Below, piece after piece: positions 1-6,193 of a stretch of DNA of 64,000 nucleotides. Within the stretch, counting starts at the first letter, position 1. Each line of letters begins with the position of its first letter. Source of the DNA: DATFVA01 sp963832355. Its GTDB lineage: Bacteria > Bacteroidota > Ignavibacteria > Ignavibacteriales > Ignavibacteriaceae. The notes beneath the pieces are model-generated. The model saw nothing but the letters and a program-made list of their open reading frames with translations. It had not been told where the DNA came from and searched no databases. The stretch is taken from assembly GCA_963832355.1 (NCBI GenBank), contig CAWHTX010000003.1:186001-250000 (forward strand), read 5' to 3'. The position numbers and the translations under genes are program-made.

Positions 1-1
1 G

Positions 2-76
2 GAGCCTGTTGTTACCGGTAATGACGGTCTGCTCAATCTGAAAATTATGGAAGAGATAAAGAAGCAATGTCTTTAA
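2..76 (+). CDS. 3' end of a probable Gfo/Idh/MocA-family oxidoreductase (partial)
   Basis: The first 24 codons in this frame read through to TAA at 74-76 and include EPVVTGNDGLLNLKIMEEI. That resembles the common C-terminal tail of Gfo/Idh/MocA NAD(P)-dependent sugar oxidoreductases, 'P.vtG.dGl..l.i...i'. The rest of the gene lies outside the window, so the family call is only suggestive. Its stop overlaps the start of the class II aldolase gene by 10 bases, which points to translational coupling and a shared sugar-metabolism role. Confidence 0.4.
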   Translation, partial: EPVVTGNDGLLNLKIMEEIKKQCL

Positions 77-720
77 GGGAAGAATTTATACGGATATGTC
101 ATAAAGTGTATGAGAAGGGTTTCGTATCTGCCTATGATGGAAATATTTCTGCCGTTACTCCGGATAATACATTTCTTATCACTCGTTCAGGTGTAAATAA
201 GGGAGATGTAACCGAGAAAGATATTCTTGAGATCGATATAACAGGAAAGATCCTTAAAGGTGAAGGTAAGGTATCCACCGAATATAAGTTACACTTCTTT
301 GCTTATTCGCGCAGAAAAGATGTTAATGCAATAGTTCACTGTCATCCTGTATATGCTACGGCATTTGCAACAGCGGGAGAAGAGCTTCCGCATTATGTTT
401 TCCCTGAAGTTTTATTAACCCTCGGCAAAGTTCCCTTATGCAGGTACGCTACTCCTTCAACTGAAGAACTTCCCAAAAGCCTGATGCCCTATATTGATTT
501 TGCCTGGGCGTTCATGCTGCAGAACCACGGAGCGGTAACGCTTGGCAAATCGCTTGCAGATGCTTACTATAAAATGGAAAAGCTCGAGTATAGCGCTAAA
601 ACACTTTACCTTGCGAAGACAATGGGTAATGTTAATCCTTTATCTACAGAACAGATAAACGAGCTGCTCTCGATTGCAGAGGAAGTTTATGGAATTAAGG
701 TGGATAAAAAGATCAGCTAG
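67..720 (+). CDS. Class II aldolase/adducin family protein (L-fuculose-phosphate aldolase-like)
   Basis: 217 aa, the usual length for FucA/AraD-type class II aldolases, which cleave or epimerise phosphorylated sugars with a bound Zn2+. The predicted metal and catalytic residues are in place: Glu72 in STEYK, His91 and His93 in HCHP, His154 in QNHG. This is a one-residue offset from E. coli FucA (Glu73, His92, His94, His155). The phosphate-binding segment GNIS and TRSGVNKG are also present. The ATG overlaps the stop of the upstream oxidoreductase fragment, so the two are probably one operon. Substrate cannot be fixed from sequence: fuculose-1-P, rhamnulose-1-P or a methylthioribulose-type substrate are possible. 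Class II aldolases also occur in some bacterial microcompartments, which matters because a EutN-type shell gene lies 4 kb away. Confidence 0.85.
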   Translation: MSLREEFIRICHKVYEKGFVSAYDGNISAVTPDNTFLITRSGVNKGDVTEKDILEIDITGKILKGEGKVSTEYKLHFFAYSRRKDVNAIVHCHPVYATAFATAGEELPHYVFPEVLLTLGKVPLCRYATPSTEELPKSLMPYIDFAWAFMLQNHGAVTLGKSLADAYYKMEKLEYSAKTLYLAKTMGNVNPLSTEQINELLSIAEEVYGIKVDKKIS

Positions 721-772
721 AATGAATAAGATAGTTATTTAAATCAATGAAGTTCTATTACAGGATATTTTA

Positions 773-1771
773 ATGCCGGATAAGCTCAGAATCGCGCTGC
801 TGCTTGGAGGAACATCTCCCGAGAAAACCGTATCGAAGCATTCGTCTGCATCCATTTATAATGCAATAAAAGCGCTGGGGCACGACTGTATTCTCGTTAA
901 TCCTGCTTACGGTATATCCCAGCCGGAAAAGCCGGAGGAGTTCTTTGAGGATGAAGACAAATTTGAGATATCCGACAGTAATTACCTGGAAGCAGTTAAT
1001 TCCAGATTATTTGATGAGATTGATCTTGCCTTCCTGGGCCTGCACGGGAAACTCGGAGAAGACGGTATTATTCAGTCACTTCTTGAATTAAGAGGGATCA
1101 GATATACAGGTTCTAAAGTGATGTCGAGTGCTATTGCAATGGATAAGTCAATGTCAAAGATATTATTCGATCATTATGGCGTACAGACACCTCCCTGGTT
1201 TTCAATAGATAAGAAATCGGCAAATCCCGAAGCAGTTGCGGCAATGATCGAAAAGGAAATTGGATATCCTGTTGTAATAAAACCTAATGACCAGGGTTCA
1301 ACAGTTGGACTGACCATTTGCAGAGACTCATCACAGGTGAAAGACGCTCTTTCGCTGTCGTTCAATTTTTCCAGCCGTACAATTATTGAAAAATATATTC
1401 CCGGCAGAGAAATGACAGTAGCCGTTCTGGACGATAAGGCATTACCGGTGCTTGAGATAAAACCTAAAAGCGGACTTTATGATTACGAAAGCAAATATAC
1501 TTCAGGTAAGAGCGAATATATTGTCCCGGCCGATATCCCGAAGGATGCTGCACGGAAGATGCAGGAACAGTCGCTGCTTGCATTTAACGCAATCGGCTGC
1601 GAAGTTTACGCCAGGGTCGATTTCAGACTTGATGATAACAATGAACCATGGTGCCTCGAAATAAATACTCTTCCCGGGATGACATCGTTGAGTCTCGTTC
1701 CGAAGATGGCCGCTGCCGTGGGAATTTCTTTTGAACAACTAATAGATCGGATAATCCGTTTAAGTTTATAA
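773..1771 (+). CDS. ddl: D-alanine--D-alanine ligase
   Basis: 332 aa ATP-grasp enzyme that joins two D-alanines for peptidoglycan precursor synthesis in the cytoplasm. Order of motifs: N-terminal LLLGGTSPEKTVS; HGKLGEDGIIQSLLEL with the GxxGEDG core; YTGS before the ATP-grasp domain; VVIKPNDQGSTVGL for ATP binding; GREMTVAVL; and C-terminal DFRLDD and EINTLPGMT for Mg2+ and substrate binding. Length is normal. The TAA stop overlaps the ATG of the next gene (taATGg), so the downstream DivIC/FtsB-like gene is probably translationally coupled. This pairs cell-wall synthesis with division. The 52-base gap upstream may hold its own promoter but none is clear. Confidence 0.95.
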   Translation: MPDKLRIALLLGGTSPEKTVSKHSSASIYNAIKALGHDCILVNPAYGISQPEKPEEFFEDEDKFEISDSNYLEAVNSRLFDEIDLAFLGLHGKLGEDGIIQSLLELRGIRYTGSKVMSSAIAMDKSMSKILFDHYGVQTPPWFSIDKKSANPEAVAAMIEKEIGYPVVIKPNDQGSTVGLTICRDSSQVKDALSLSFNFSSRTIIEKYIPGREMTVAVLDDKALPVLEIKPKSGLYDYESKYTSGKSEYIVPADIPKDAARKMQEQSLLAFNAIGCEVYARVDFRLDDNNEPWCLEINTLPGMTSLSLVPKMAAAVGISFEQLIDRIIRLSL

Positions 1772-2064
1772 TGGCATTACAAAAAAGCCGAAAGTTCATA
1801 CTAGGTATCATCGGAATAATATTTTTTGCAGGAATATTATTTCTGCTCTTTAATGAATACGGTATAGTGAAATATATTAAGCTGAATAACCAGGTAAACG
1901 AATTGAATATGAAGATAGACGAGGTAGAGAAGGAGAATAAACAGCTCCAGGGCGAAATTGATTCACTCAAGAATAAAGTTCCCGCCAAAATTGAAAAGGT
2001 TGCAAGAGAAAAATATAATATGAAGAGACCGGGTGAGAGTAAGATTGTGGTTGAGGAAAAATAG
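1771..2064 (+). CDS. FtsB/DivIC-like septum formation initiator family protein
   Basis: 97 aa small bitopic protein. A short basic N-terminus is followed by one hydrophobic segment at about residues 9-28 (ILGIIGIIFFAGILFLLF) and a heptad-rich coiled coil at about 38-72. The C-terminal patch REKYNMKRPGE is the hallmark 'ar..ygm.k.gE' of the DivIC/FtsB family. Such proteins bridge FtsL and FtsQ in the divisome. It sits between ddl and rarA, overlapping the ddl stop and only 5 bases before rarA, so the three are likely cotranscribed. Confidence 0.8.
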   Translation: MALQKSRKFILGIIGIIFFAGILFLLFNEYGIVKYIKLNNQVNELNMKIDEVEKENKQLQGEIDSLKNKVPAKIEKVAREKYNMKRPGESKIVVEEK

Positions 2065-2069
2065 AAGCT

Positions 2070-3362
2070 ATGGCTAAGATGAAGATCCCGCAGGTTCCGC
2101 TTGCCGAAAGAGTAAGACCTAAAACTCTTGATGAGTTCAGGGGACAAAGAGAACTGCTGGGCGAAAATAAACCGATCAGGTTAATGATAGAGAGGGATAC
2201 TTTGAGCTCCTTCATTATGTGGGGTCCCCCGGGTACCGGTAAGACAACGATCGCAAGGATCATTGCCGAAGAAACAGACGCAGAATTTTTTCAGATAAAC
2301 GCTGTTTCGTCCGGAGTAAAAGATATCCGCAAAGTAATTGATCTTTCGGAATCGAATAAGCAGATAGGAAAAAGAACGATACTCTTCATCGATGAGATCC
2401 ACCGTTTCAATAAAGCTCAGCAGGATGCACTGTTAAATTCTGTTGAAGCAGGTTTAATTACATTAATAGGTGCAACTACTGAGAATCCTTCCTTCGAAGT
2501 TATTCCCGCATTGCGTTCCAGGGCACGGGTGTATGTACTTGAAGAATTAACCAAAGATGATTTACTAGCTATACTTGATTCAGCTATCGAGAATGATGAA
2601 TTTCTATCGCAGCTCAATTTTGAATCTATTGACAAGGAGTTTTTAATTTATTTATCCGGCGGTGATGCACGTTCGCTGCTGAGCATCTTTGAAGCTGCCG
2701 TTGTTCAGGAAGCTGATTCCAAACCTCTTAAAATCGATAAAGAAGTTCTTGAGAATGTTGTCCAGAGGAAGAATATCCTGTATGATAAAGGGGGAGAGGA
2801 ACACTATAATGTAATATCTGCCTTTATCAAGAGCGTGAGAGGAAGCGATCCCGACGCAGCAGTTTACTGGCTTGCAAGAATGCTTGAAGGCGGGGAGGAT
2901 CCAATTTTTATTGCAAGGAGACTTGTTGTACTTGCCTCGGAGGATATCGGGAATGCATCTCCCAACGGACTGGTGCTAGCCGAAGCCGCCTTTGAAGCTG
3001 TACATAAGATAGGAATGCCTGAGGCAAGGATTATCCTCGCTCAGTGTACTACGTATCTTGCATCCTGTCCCAAAAGCAACGCTGCTTACCTTGCAGTTGA
3101 TGAGGCCTTATCGTATGTGAAGAAAAATCCTATGTACCCGGTACCGCTGCATCTGAGAAATGCCCCAACCAAGCTTATGAAAGACCTTAAGTACGGTAAA
3201 GAGTATAAGTATCCCCACAATTTTGATAATCATTTTTTGCTTGAAGATTATCTCCCTGAAGAGATGAAGGGAGTCCAGTTCTATAAACCTACCGAAAACG
3301 GCCAGGAAAAAAGTCTTAAAGAAAGACTAAAGTTTTTCTGGAAGAATAAGAAGAAGTATTAA
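2070..3362 (+). CDS. rarA: Replication-associated recombination protein A (AAA+ ATPase RarA/MgsA)
   Basis: 430 aa clamp-loader-like AAA+ ATPase that acts at stalled replication forks. N-terminal PLAERVRPKTLDEFRGQ is the family signature. Walker A GPPGTGKTT lies at about residues 51-59, Walker B plus extension DEIHRFNKAQQD at about 109-120, and sensor 1 GATTENPSFEV and the SRARVY arginine finger follow. The C-terminal tetramerisation region (SDPDAAVYWLARMLEGGEDP) is intact and length is normal. It starts 5 bases after the DivIC-like gene and converges on dprA. Confidence 0.95.
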   Translation: MAKMKIPQVPLAERVRPKTLDEFRGQRELLGENKPIRLMIERDTLSSFIMWGPPGTGKTTIARIIAEETDAEFFQINAVSSGVKDIRKVIDLSESNKQIGKRTILFIDEIHRFNKAQQDALLNSVEAGLITLIGATTENPSFEVIPALRSRARVYVLEELTKDDLLAILDSAIENDEFLSQLNFESIDKEFLIYLSGGDARSLLSIFEAAVVQEADSKPLKIDKEVLENVVQRKNILYDKGGEEHYNVISAFIKSVRGSDPDAAVYWLARMLEGGEDPIFIARRLVVLASEDIGNASPNGLVLAEAAFEAVHKIGMPEARIILAQCTTYLASCPKSNAAYLAVDEALSYVKKNPMYPVPLHLRNAPTKLMKDLKYGKEYKYPHNFDNHFLLEDYLPEEMKGVQFYKPTENGQEKSLKERLKFFWKNKKKY

Positions 3363-3364
3363 AT

Positions 3365-3404
3365 GTCATTTCCAGAGAGTCTGCGAGCGGGAAATCTCTG
3401 GTGT
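3365..3404 (+). repeat. REP-like palindromic intergenic element
   Basis: Between the convergent rarA and dprA stops lies an imperfect palindrome. CCAGAGA (3372-3378) pairs with TCTCTGG (3395-3401) around GTCTGCGAGCGGGAAA. The phrase 'tgtcatttcc..gcgagcgggaaatctc' resembles the dispersed 'GTCATTtCGAGCG..GGGAAATCTC' intergenic repeats common in Bacteroidota and relatives. Only one copy is visible here, so its repeat nature is inferred. It could also serve as a weak bidirectional terminator, though no T-run follows. Confidence 0.45.
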
Positions 3405-3405
3405 A

Positions 3406-4527
3406 CTAGATAGCAGCGAACATCTTACCGGGTAACTGTTTAACGAGTCCCTTGAATTCAAGCGAAAGCAAATGTACAAGACATTCAGAGGTATTCATTT
3501 CCGTGAGTGAGGCAATCTTATCGATCTGCACAGGCTCCGTAGAAATCACAGAGATTATTTTCTCTTCAAATAAATTTAGTCCTGCGGCTTTCTTAGGTAC
3601 ATTTTTTCCAAGGATCGGCTGCAGCTTAAGCTCAAGTTCAAGCAGCACGTCCTCAGCAGATCTGAGAAGAGCAGCTTCACCTTTTTGTATCAGCATATTA
3701 GTACCCTCCGACTGGCGGACTCCCAGATTCCCCGGCACAGCAAAAACTTCTTTCCCCTGGTCAAGCGCAAATGAGGCTGTCTGCATCGCACCGCCTTTTA
3801 CTCCCGTTTCAATTACAATCGTACCGAGACTAAGTCCCGAGATAATCCTGTTCCTCTTAGGGAAGTTCTGTGCATCGGGTTTTGTACCGAGTGGGTATTC
3901 AGAAATTACCATGCCGTTCTCTGTTATCTGCTGGAACAGCTTCCTGTTTTCGGGAGGATAAATGACATCAAGTCCCGAACCGATTATTGCCACAGTTCTG
4001 CCATTATCCCTTAATGCACGGGTCTGTGCAATAGAGTCGATCCCACGAGCCATTCCGCTTACGATAGTAATCCCCTGATTCGCCAGCTCTGAAGCAATTC
4101 TCTCAGCCTGCACCCGGCCGTAGTTTGTAGGCTGTCTTGTACCGACAATCGCGATAGAATAAATATCATTTTCATCCGGGGTGCCCAGGGTATAGAGTAT
4201 AAAAGGAGGGTCATAAATTTTTTTCAGCGGGGAGGGATAATCTTCATCCCAGATAGTAACCACCGAAGCATTCATTTTATTTAGGTTATCGAGTTCAGCT
4301 TTTACGATATCACGAAACTCATGAAACCGCGAATTCACTCTTTGAATTCTTTTGGCAAGGTTGAGACTAATGCCATCAACTTCGGTAAGCGATTTGAATT
4401 CAGCAGATAAGACTTTGGCAGTAGATCTGAAACACGTAAGAAGATTTCTTAATTTCCCCGGTCCGATCCCCTCCACTTCCAGCAGGAGTCTTAACTCAGT
4501 TAATTTGTCTAAACTAAGTTTGGTCAA
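3406..4527 (-). CDS. dprA: DNA-processing protein DprA
   Basis: 373 aa single-strand-DNA-binding protein that loads RecA on incoming DNA during natural transformation. An N-terminal helix-hairpin-helix/SAM-like region is present (EGIGPGKLRNLL and DGISLNLAKRI, residues 15-65). The Rossmann-like DprA core follows: IVGTRQPTNYG, GITIVSGMARGIDSIAQ, IGSGLDVIYPPENR, KRNRIISGLS, GGAMQTASFALDQGKEVFAVPG. A C-terminal winged-helix region (residues 310-373) is also visible. It is the last gene of a - strand operon, 17 bases after the EutN-like gene. No com genes are in the window. Normal length and intact core suggest function. Confidence 0.95.
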   Translation of the reverse strand: MTKLSLDKLTELRLLLEVEGIGPGKLRNLLTCFRSTAKVLSAEFKSLTEVDGISLNLAKRIQRVNSRFHEFRDIVKAELDNLNKMNASVVTIWDEDYPSPLKKIYDPPFILYTLGTPDENDIYSIAIVGTRQPTNYGRVQAERIASELANQGITIVSGMARGIDSIAQTRALRDNGRTVAIIGSGLDVIYPPENRKLFQQITENGMVISEYPLGTKPDAQNFPKRNRIISGLSLGTIVIETGVKGGAMQTASFALDQGKEVFAVPGNLGVRQSEGTNMLIQKGEAALLRSAEDVLLELELKLQPILGKNVPKKAAGLNLFEEKIISVISTEPVQIDKIASLTEMNTSECLVHLLSLEFKGLVKQLPGKMFAAI

Positions 4528-4543
4528 AAATTTTCAGCAAATT

Positions 4544-4822
4544 TCAGGAATTTTTAACATCAATTTTATCAACCACGGCAACAACCATGGTATGAACAGG
4601 TGCTTTGCGGTGACCCAGTATCTGGGCAACAGCGGCACCCTCCTGAACAACCAGCACAGTATCCCCAATACCCGCATCAACAGTATCAAGTGCTACAACA
4701 TCTTTTTTGCCGATGTATTTACCATTAAGATCGATCGGATGAATCGTAAGAAGCTTATGCCCTACAAGGTATGAGTTTTTCTGAGTGGCGACAATATTCC
4801 CCTTAACTTTGGCCAGTATCAA
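4544..4822 (-). CDS. EutN/CcmL family microcompartment vertex (BMC-P) protein
   Basis: About 92 aa from the TTG at 4822. The order of motifs is LAKVKGNIVATQK, LVGHKLLTIHPID, VVALDTVDAGIGDTVLVV and MVVAVVDKIDV. This is the standard EutN/CcmL/CsoS4 pentamer fold, in which pentamers cap the vertices of bacterial microcompartment shells. An in-frame ATG at 4882 would add 20 residues (YFLPPYGSGAGKRKVRKKR) that overlap the preceding gene in another frame and do not match the family. The TTG start has a purine-rich AGGAAGAAAAGG before it, overlaps the upstream stop by 20 bases and begins exactly where family members begin. No BMC hexamer gene is in the window. Standalone EutN homologues exist, so assembly into a compartment is not established. 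Confidence 0.85.
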   Translation of the reverse strand: MILAKVKGNIVATQKNSYLVGHKLLTIHPIDLNGKYIGKKDVVALDTVDAGIGDTVLVVQEGAAVAQILGHRKAPVHTMVVAVVDKIDVKNS

Positions 4823-5093
4823 CCTTTTCTTCCTGACCTTCCTTTTTCCTGCCCCTGAACCATATGGCGGCAGGAAATACAAAAATATAAGCGATTATCA
4901 GAATTATCGGAGAGAAGACAAGCGAAGCGGTACTATTCCATTTCCCTATGCTCATCACATAATAACCTGCGATTAACAAAACGAAGCCAAGATAAAAAAA
5001 GAAATAATTTTTCTTTTCCCAGTAAATCTTAAAAGGGGAAACGAAAGTTTTTTTAGAAGATTTCACATTTCTTTTTCTAACCGTCTTTGCCAT
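4803..5093 (-). CDS. Small two-helix membrane protein, DUF3098-like
   Basis: 96 aa. A lysine-rich N-terminus (about residues 1-28) is followed by two hydrophobic segments at about 30-49 and 56-75, then a charged tail. The layout 'WEKKNYFFFYLGFVLLIAGY.VMS ... SPIILIIAYIFVFPA' resembles DUF3098 proteins of Bacteroidota; function is unknown. It is the first gene of the operon with the EutN-like gene and dprA. The start has GGAG 8 bases upstream (cGGAGttaaagATG). A T-rich terminator-like hairpin ends about 15 bases before this ATG, so expression may depend on read-through of that structure. Confidence 0.65.
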   Translation of the reverse strand: MAKTVRKRNVKSSKKTFVSPFKIYWEKKNYFFFYLGFVLLIAGYYVMSIGKWNSTASLVFSPIILIIAYIFVFPAAIWFRGRKKEGQEEKVDTGQS

Positions 5094-5107
5094 CTTTAAC
5101 TCCGTAC

Positions 5108-5150
5108 AATAAAAATAAAATAAAGCCCGGTGATGGGGGTACCACCGGGC
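5108..5150 (-). terminator. Intrinsic terminator/attenuator before the DUF3098-EutN-dprA operon
   Basis: Read on the minus strand, GCCCGGTG (5150-5143) pairs perfectly with CACCGGGC (5132-5125) across a 10-base loop. It is followed by TTTATTTTATTTTTATT. This is a canonical Rho-independent structure. Its T-tract ends about 15 bases before the ATG at 5093, so it is either the end of a small RNA or an attenuator for the operon behind it. Confidence 0.75.
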
Positions 5151-5199
5151 CCGACTCGTTTACCATCAAAGGGCAGGGGAGGACCCTTTGAAAGAGTCA
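5108..5199 (-). ncRNA. Structured leader or small RNA (about 90 nt), unidentified
   Basis: Directly downstream of a good minus-strand promoter the transcript would begin with GACTC (5198-5194). This pairs with GAGTC (5157-5153) to close a domain holding a second hairpin, CAAAGGG (5190-5184) with CCCTTTG (5173-5167), loop of 10. The terminator hairpin follows at once. GGGTCC (5186-5181) could alternatively pair with GGGCCC (5152-5147), opening both the inner hairpin and the terminator base, as an antiterminator would. I do not recognise a known riboswitch, SRP RNA or tRNA-like motif. The structure is visible; its regulatory role is inference. Confidence 0.5.
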
Positions 5200-5204
5200 A
5201 TCAA

Positions 5205-5233
5205 AATATAAACTTGATCTAGAAATATTTCAA
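5205..5233 (-). promoter_or_regulatory. Sigma70-type promoter for the structured leader
   Basis: On the minus strand TTGAAA (5233-5228) is followed after exactly 17 bases by TATATT (5210-5205). The predicted start, about 7 bases on, coincides with the first paired base of the leader. Promoter quality, spacing and placement agree with each other, but the surroundings are AT-rich, so chance matches are possible. Confidence 0.55.
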
Positions 5234-5241
5234 GCAACAAA

Positions 5242-5490
5242 TTATTTACTTATCTGATAAACAATTTTTCTAATAGTATCGAACTGGAGATAAGGATATT
5301 CCTCGCGAATAGAATCAATAGCATCTCCGGCACTGACCTTACTAGCCCTTAATTGTTTAAATTTCTTCCTGATTTGATAGTCCCGAACGGATTTTTCATC
5401 GATTAAACCCTGAGAGCTGAGAAGCTCATAGATATCATCACTAATCAGATCAGACAAGGGATTATCTATTTTTGCTTTAATGGTTTTCAT
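5242..5490 (-). CDS. Hypothetical protein, possible small DNA-binding protein
   Basis: 82 aa, lysine-rich, no signal peptide or membrane segment. The C-terminal half (about residues 45-80: KQLRASKVSAGDAIDSIREE and then YPYLQFDTIRKIVYQ) looks like a helix-turn-helix in which 'YPYL..DTIRKIVY' is the recognition helix. I do not recognise the family. The ATG follows GAAAGGAAAGCAGCG, a usable ribosome binding site. A TATAAT occurs about 60 bases upstream of the start (minus strand, near 5551-5556) without a convincing -35. It sits alone between two predicted RNA structures. An antitoxin- or phage-type regulator is possible but unproven. Confidence 0.6.
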   Translation of the reverse strand: MKTIKAKIDNPLSDLISDDIYELLSSQGLIDEKSVRDYQIRKKFKQLRASKVSAGDAIDSIREEYPYLQFDTIRKIVYQISK

Positions 5491-5592
5491 CGCTGCTTTC
5501 CTTTCTTTATTGGTGAATGCTTTTTACATAAAAAATAGTATCAATTCGTAATTATACACTGTCTCCTTTCAAAAAAGTTCCACTATTAAAAC

Positions 5593-5707
5593 AAAAAAAC
5601 CGACCAGAGCAAGCCCTAAATCGGCATTAATTTGCTACTCCGGTAAATCAAAATTAACCAAATTTTACACTGTAGCAAATCGCTTATATAACAATCCCTA
5701 TAAATTT
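5593..5707 (-). ncRNA. Possible small RNA with 9-bp stem and terminator
   Basis: In the gene-free stretch 5491-5893, read on minus: a TTGACA (5743-5738) with an AATATT 17 bases on (5720-5715) could start a transcript near 5707. ATTTGCTAC (5680-5672) pairs perfectly with GTAGCAAAT (5638-5630) across a 33-base loop. A hairpin closed by CCGA/TCGG (5624-5600) is followed by TTTTTTT (5599-5593). Promoter, stem and terminator are in the right order for an RNA of about 115 nt. The -10 is weak and the region is AT-rich, so confidence is low. I see nothing else in this 400-base stretch. Confidence 0.35.
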
Positions 5708-5893
5708 TGGTTCAAATATTGAAATATTGATAATAAATGTCAAGAATTAAATGATAGAGAAAGTATAAAATATTTGTAACGGTCCTTTACCAGTCTGGTT
5801 ATTTCATTCTATTCAAAATCATTTCTACTAATTTGCTTCTTATACAGGTTTCTCTTACTTTTTATTTGGGTTAAACTAGATTTCCGGGGCTAT

Positions 5894-6126
5894 ATGAAAA
5901 CAATTCTCACCACAGTATTTGTATTCATCTTATCAACTGATTTTATAGTGAAAAATTTAACGTATGGAAACATCATTGTAGTTCCATCTTTGAACAATAC
6001 TACTATTCAATCTGCGATTGACTCTGCTCAGGATGGAATGCAGTAGGTCGCTCAAGCGGTGCATATTTCTGCCAAATAAAGATCAGAGAGTTTAGGCAAA
6101 CAAAACAGATGATCTTAATCAAATGA
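5894..6126 (+). pseudogene. Internally deleted remnant of a T9SS-exported beta-helix-type protein
   Basis: The 5' part (5894-6046) encodes a signal peptide (MKTILTTVFVFILST) and then IIVVPSLNNTTIQSAIDSAQDG. This is the usual opening of secreted right-handed beta-helix proteins ('I.VP.d..TIQ.AID.A.dGD'). It stops at TAG 6044-6046. In the -1 frame from 6034 to TGA at 6124-6126 the sequence reads WNAVGRSSGAYFCQIK and then QTKQMILIK, which is the last part of a T9SS type A sorting domain. The first 50 and last 30 residues of one cargo gene therefore seem joined, with everything between lost. The junction is near 6031-6040. Next door is an intact T9SS gene. Confidence 0.65.
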
Positions 6127-6193
6127 TGAATATTTTTCTTATTGGTACATAGCAAAAAATTAATACCATTACGGAATTAAATTCTGAGGCATT

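Noticed and set aside
5125..5175. Possible fluoride (crcB) riboswitch on the + strand, from GGTGATGGGGGTACCACC
   Set aside because: The first hairpin resembles the GGnGATGG...CC part, but the downstream CTGATG and pseudoknot partner are absent and no transporter gene follows. The same bases make a better - strand terminator.
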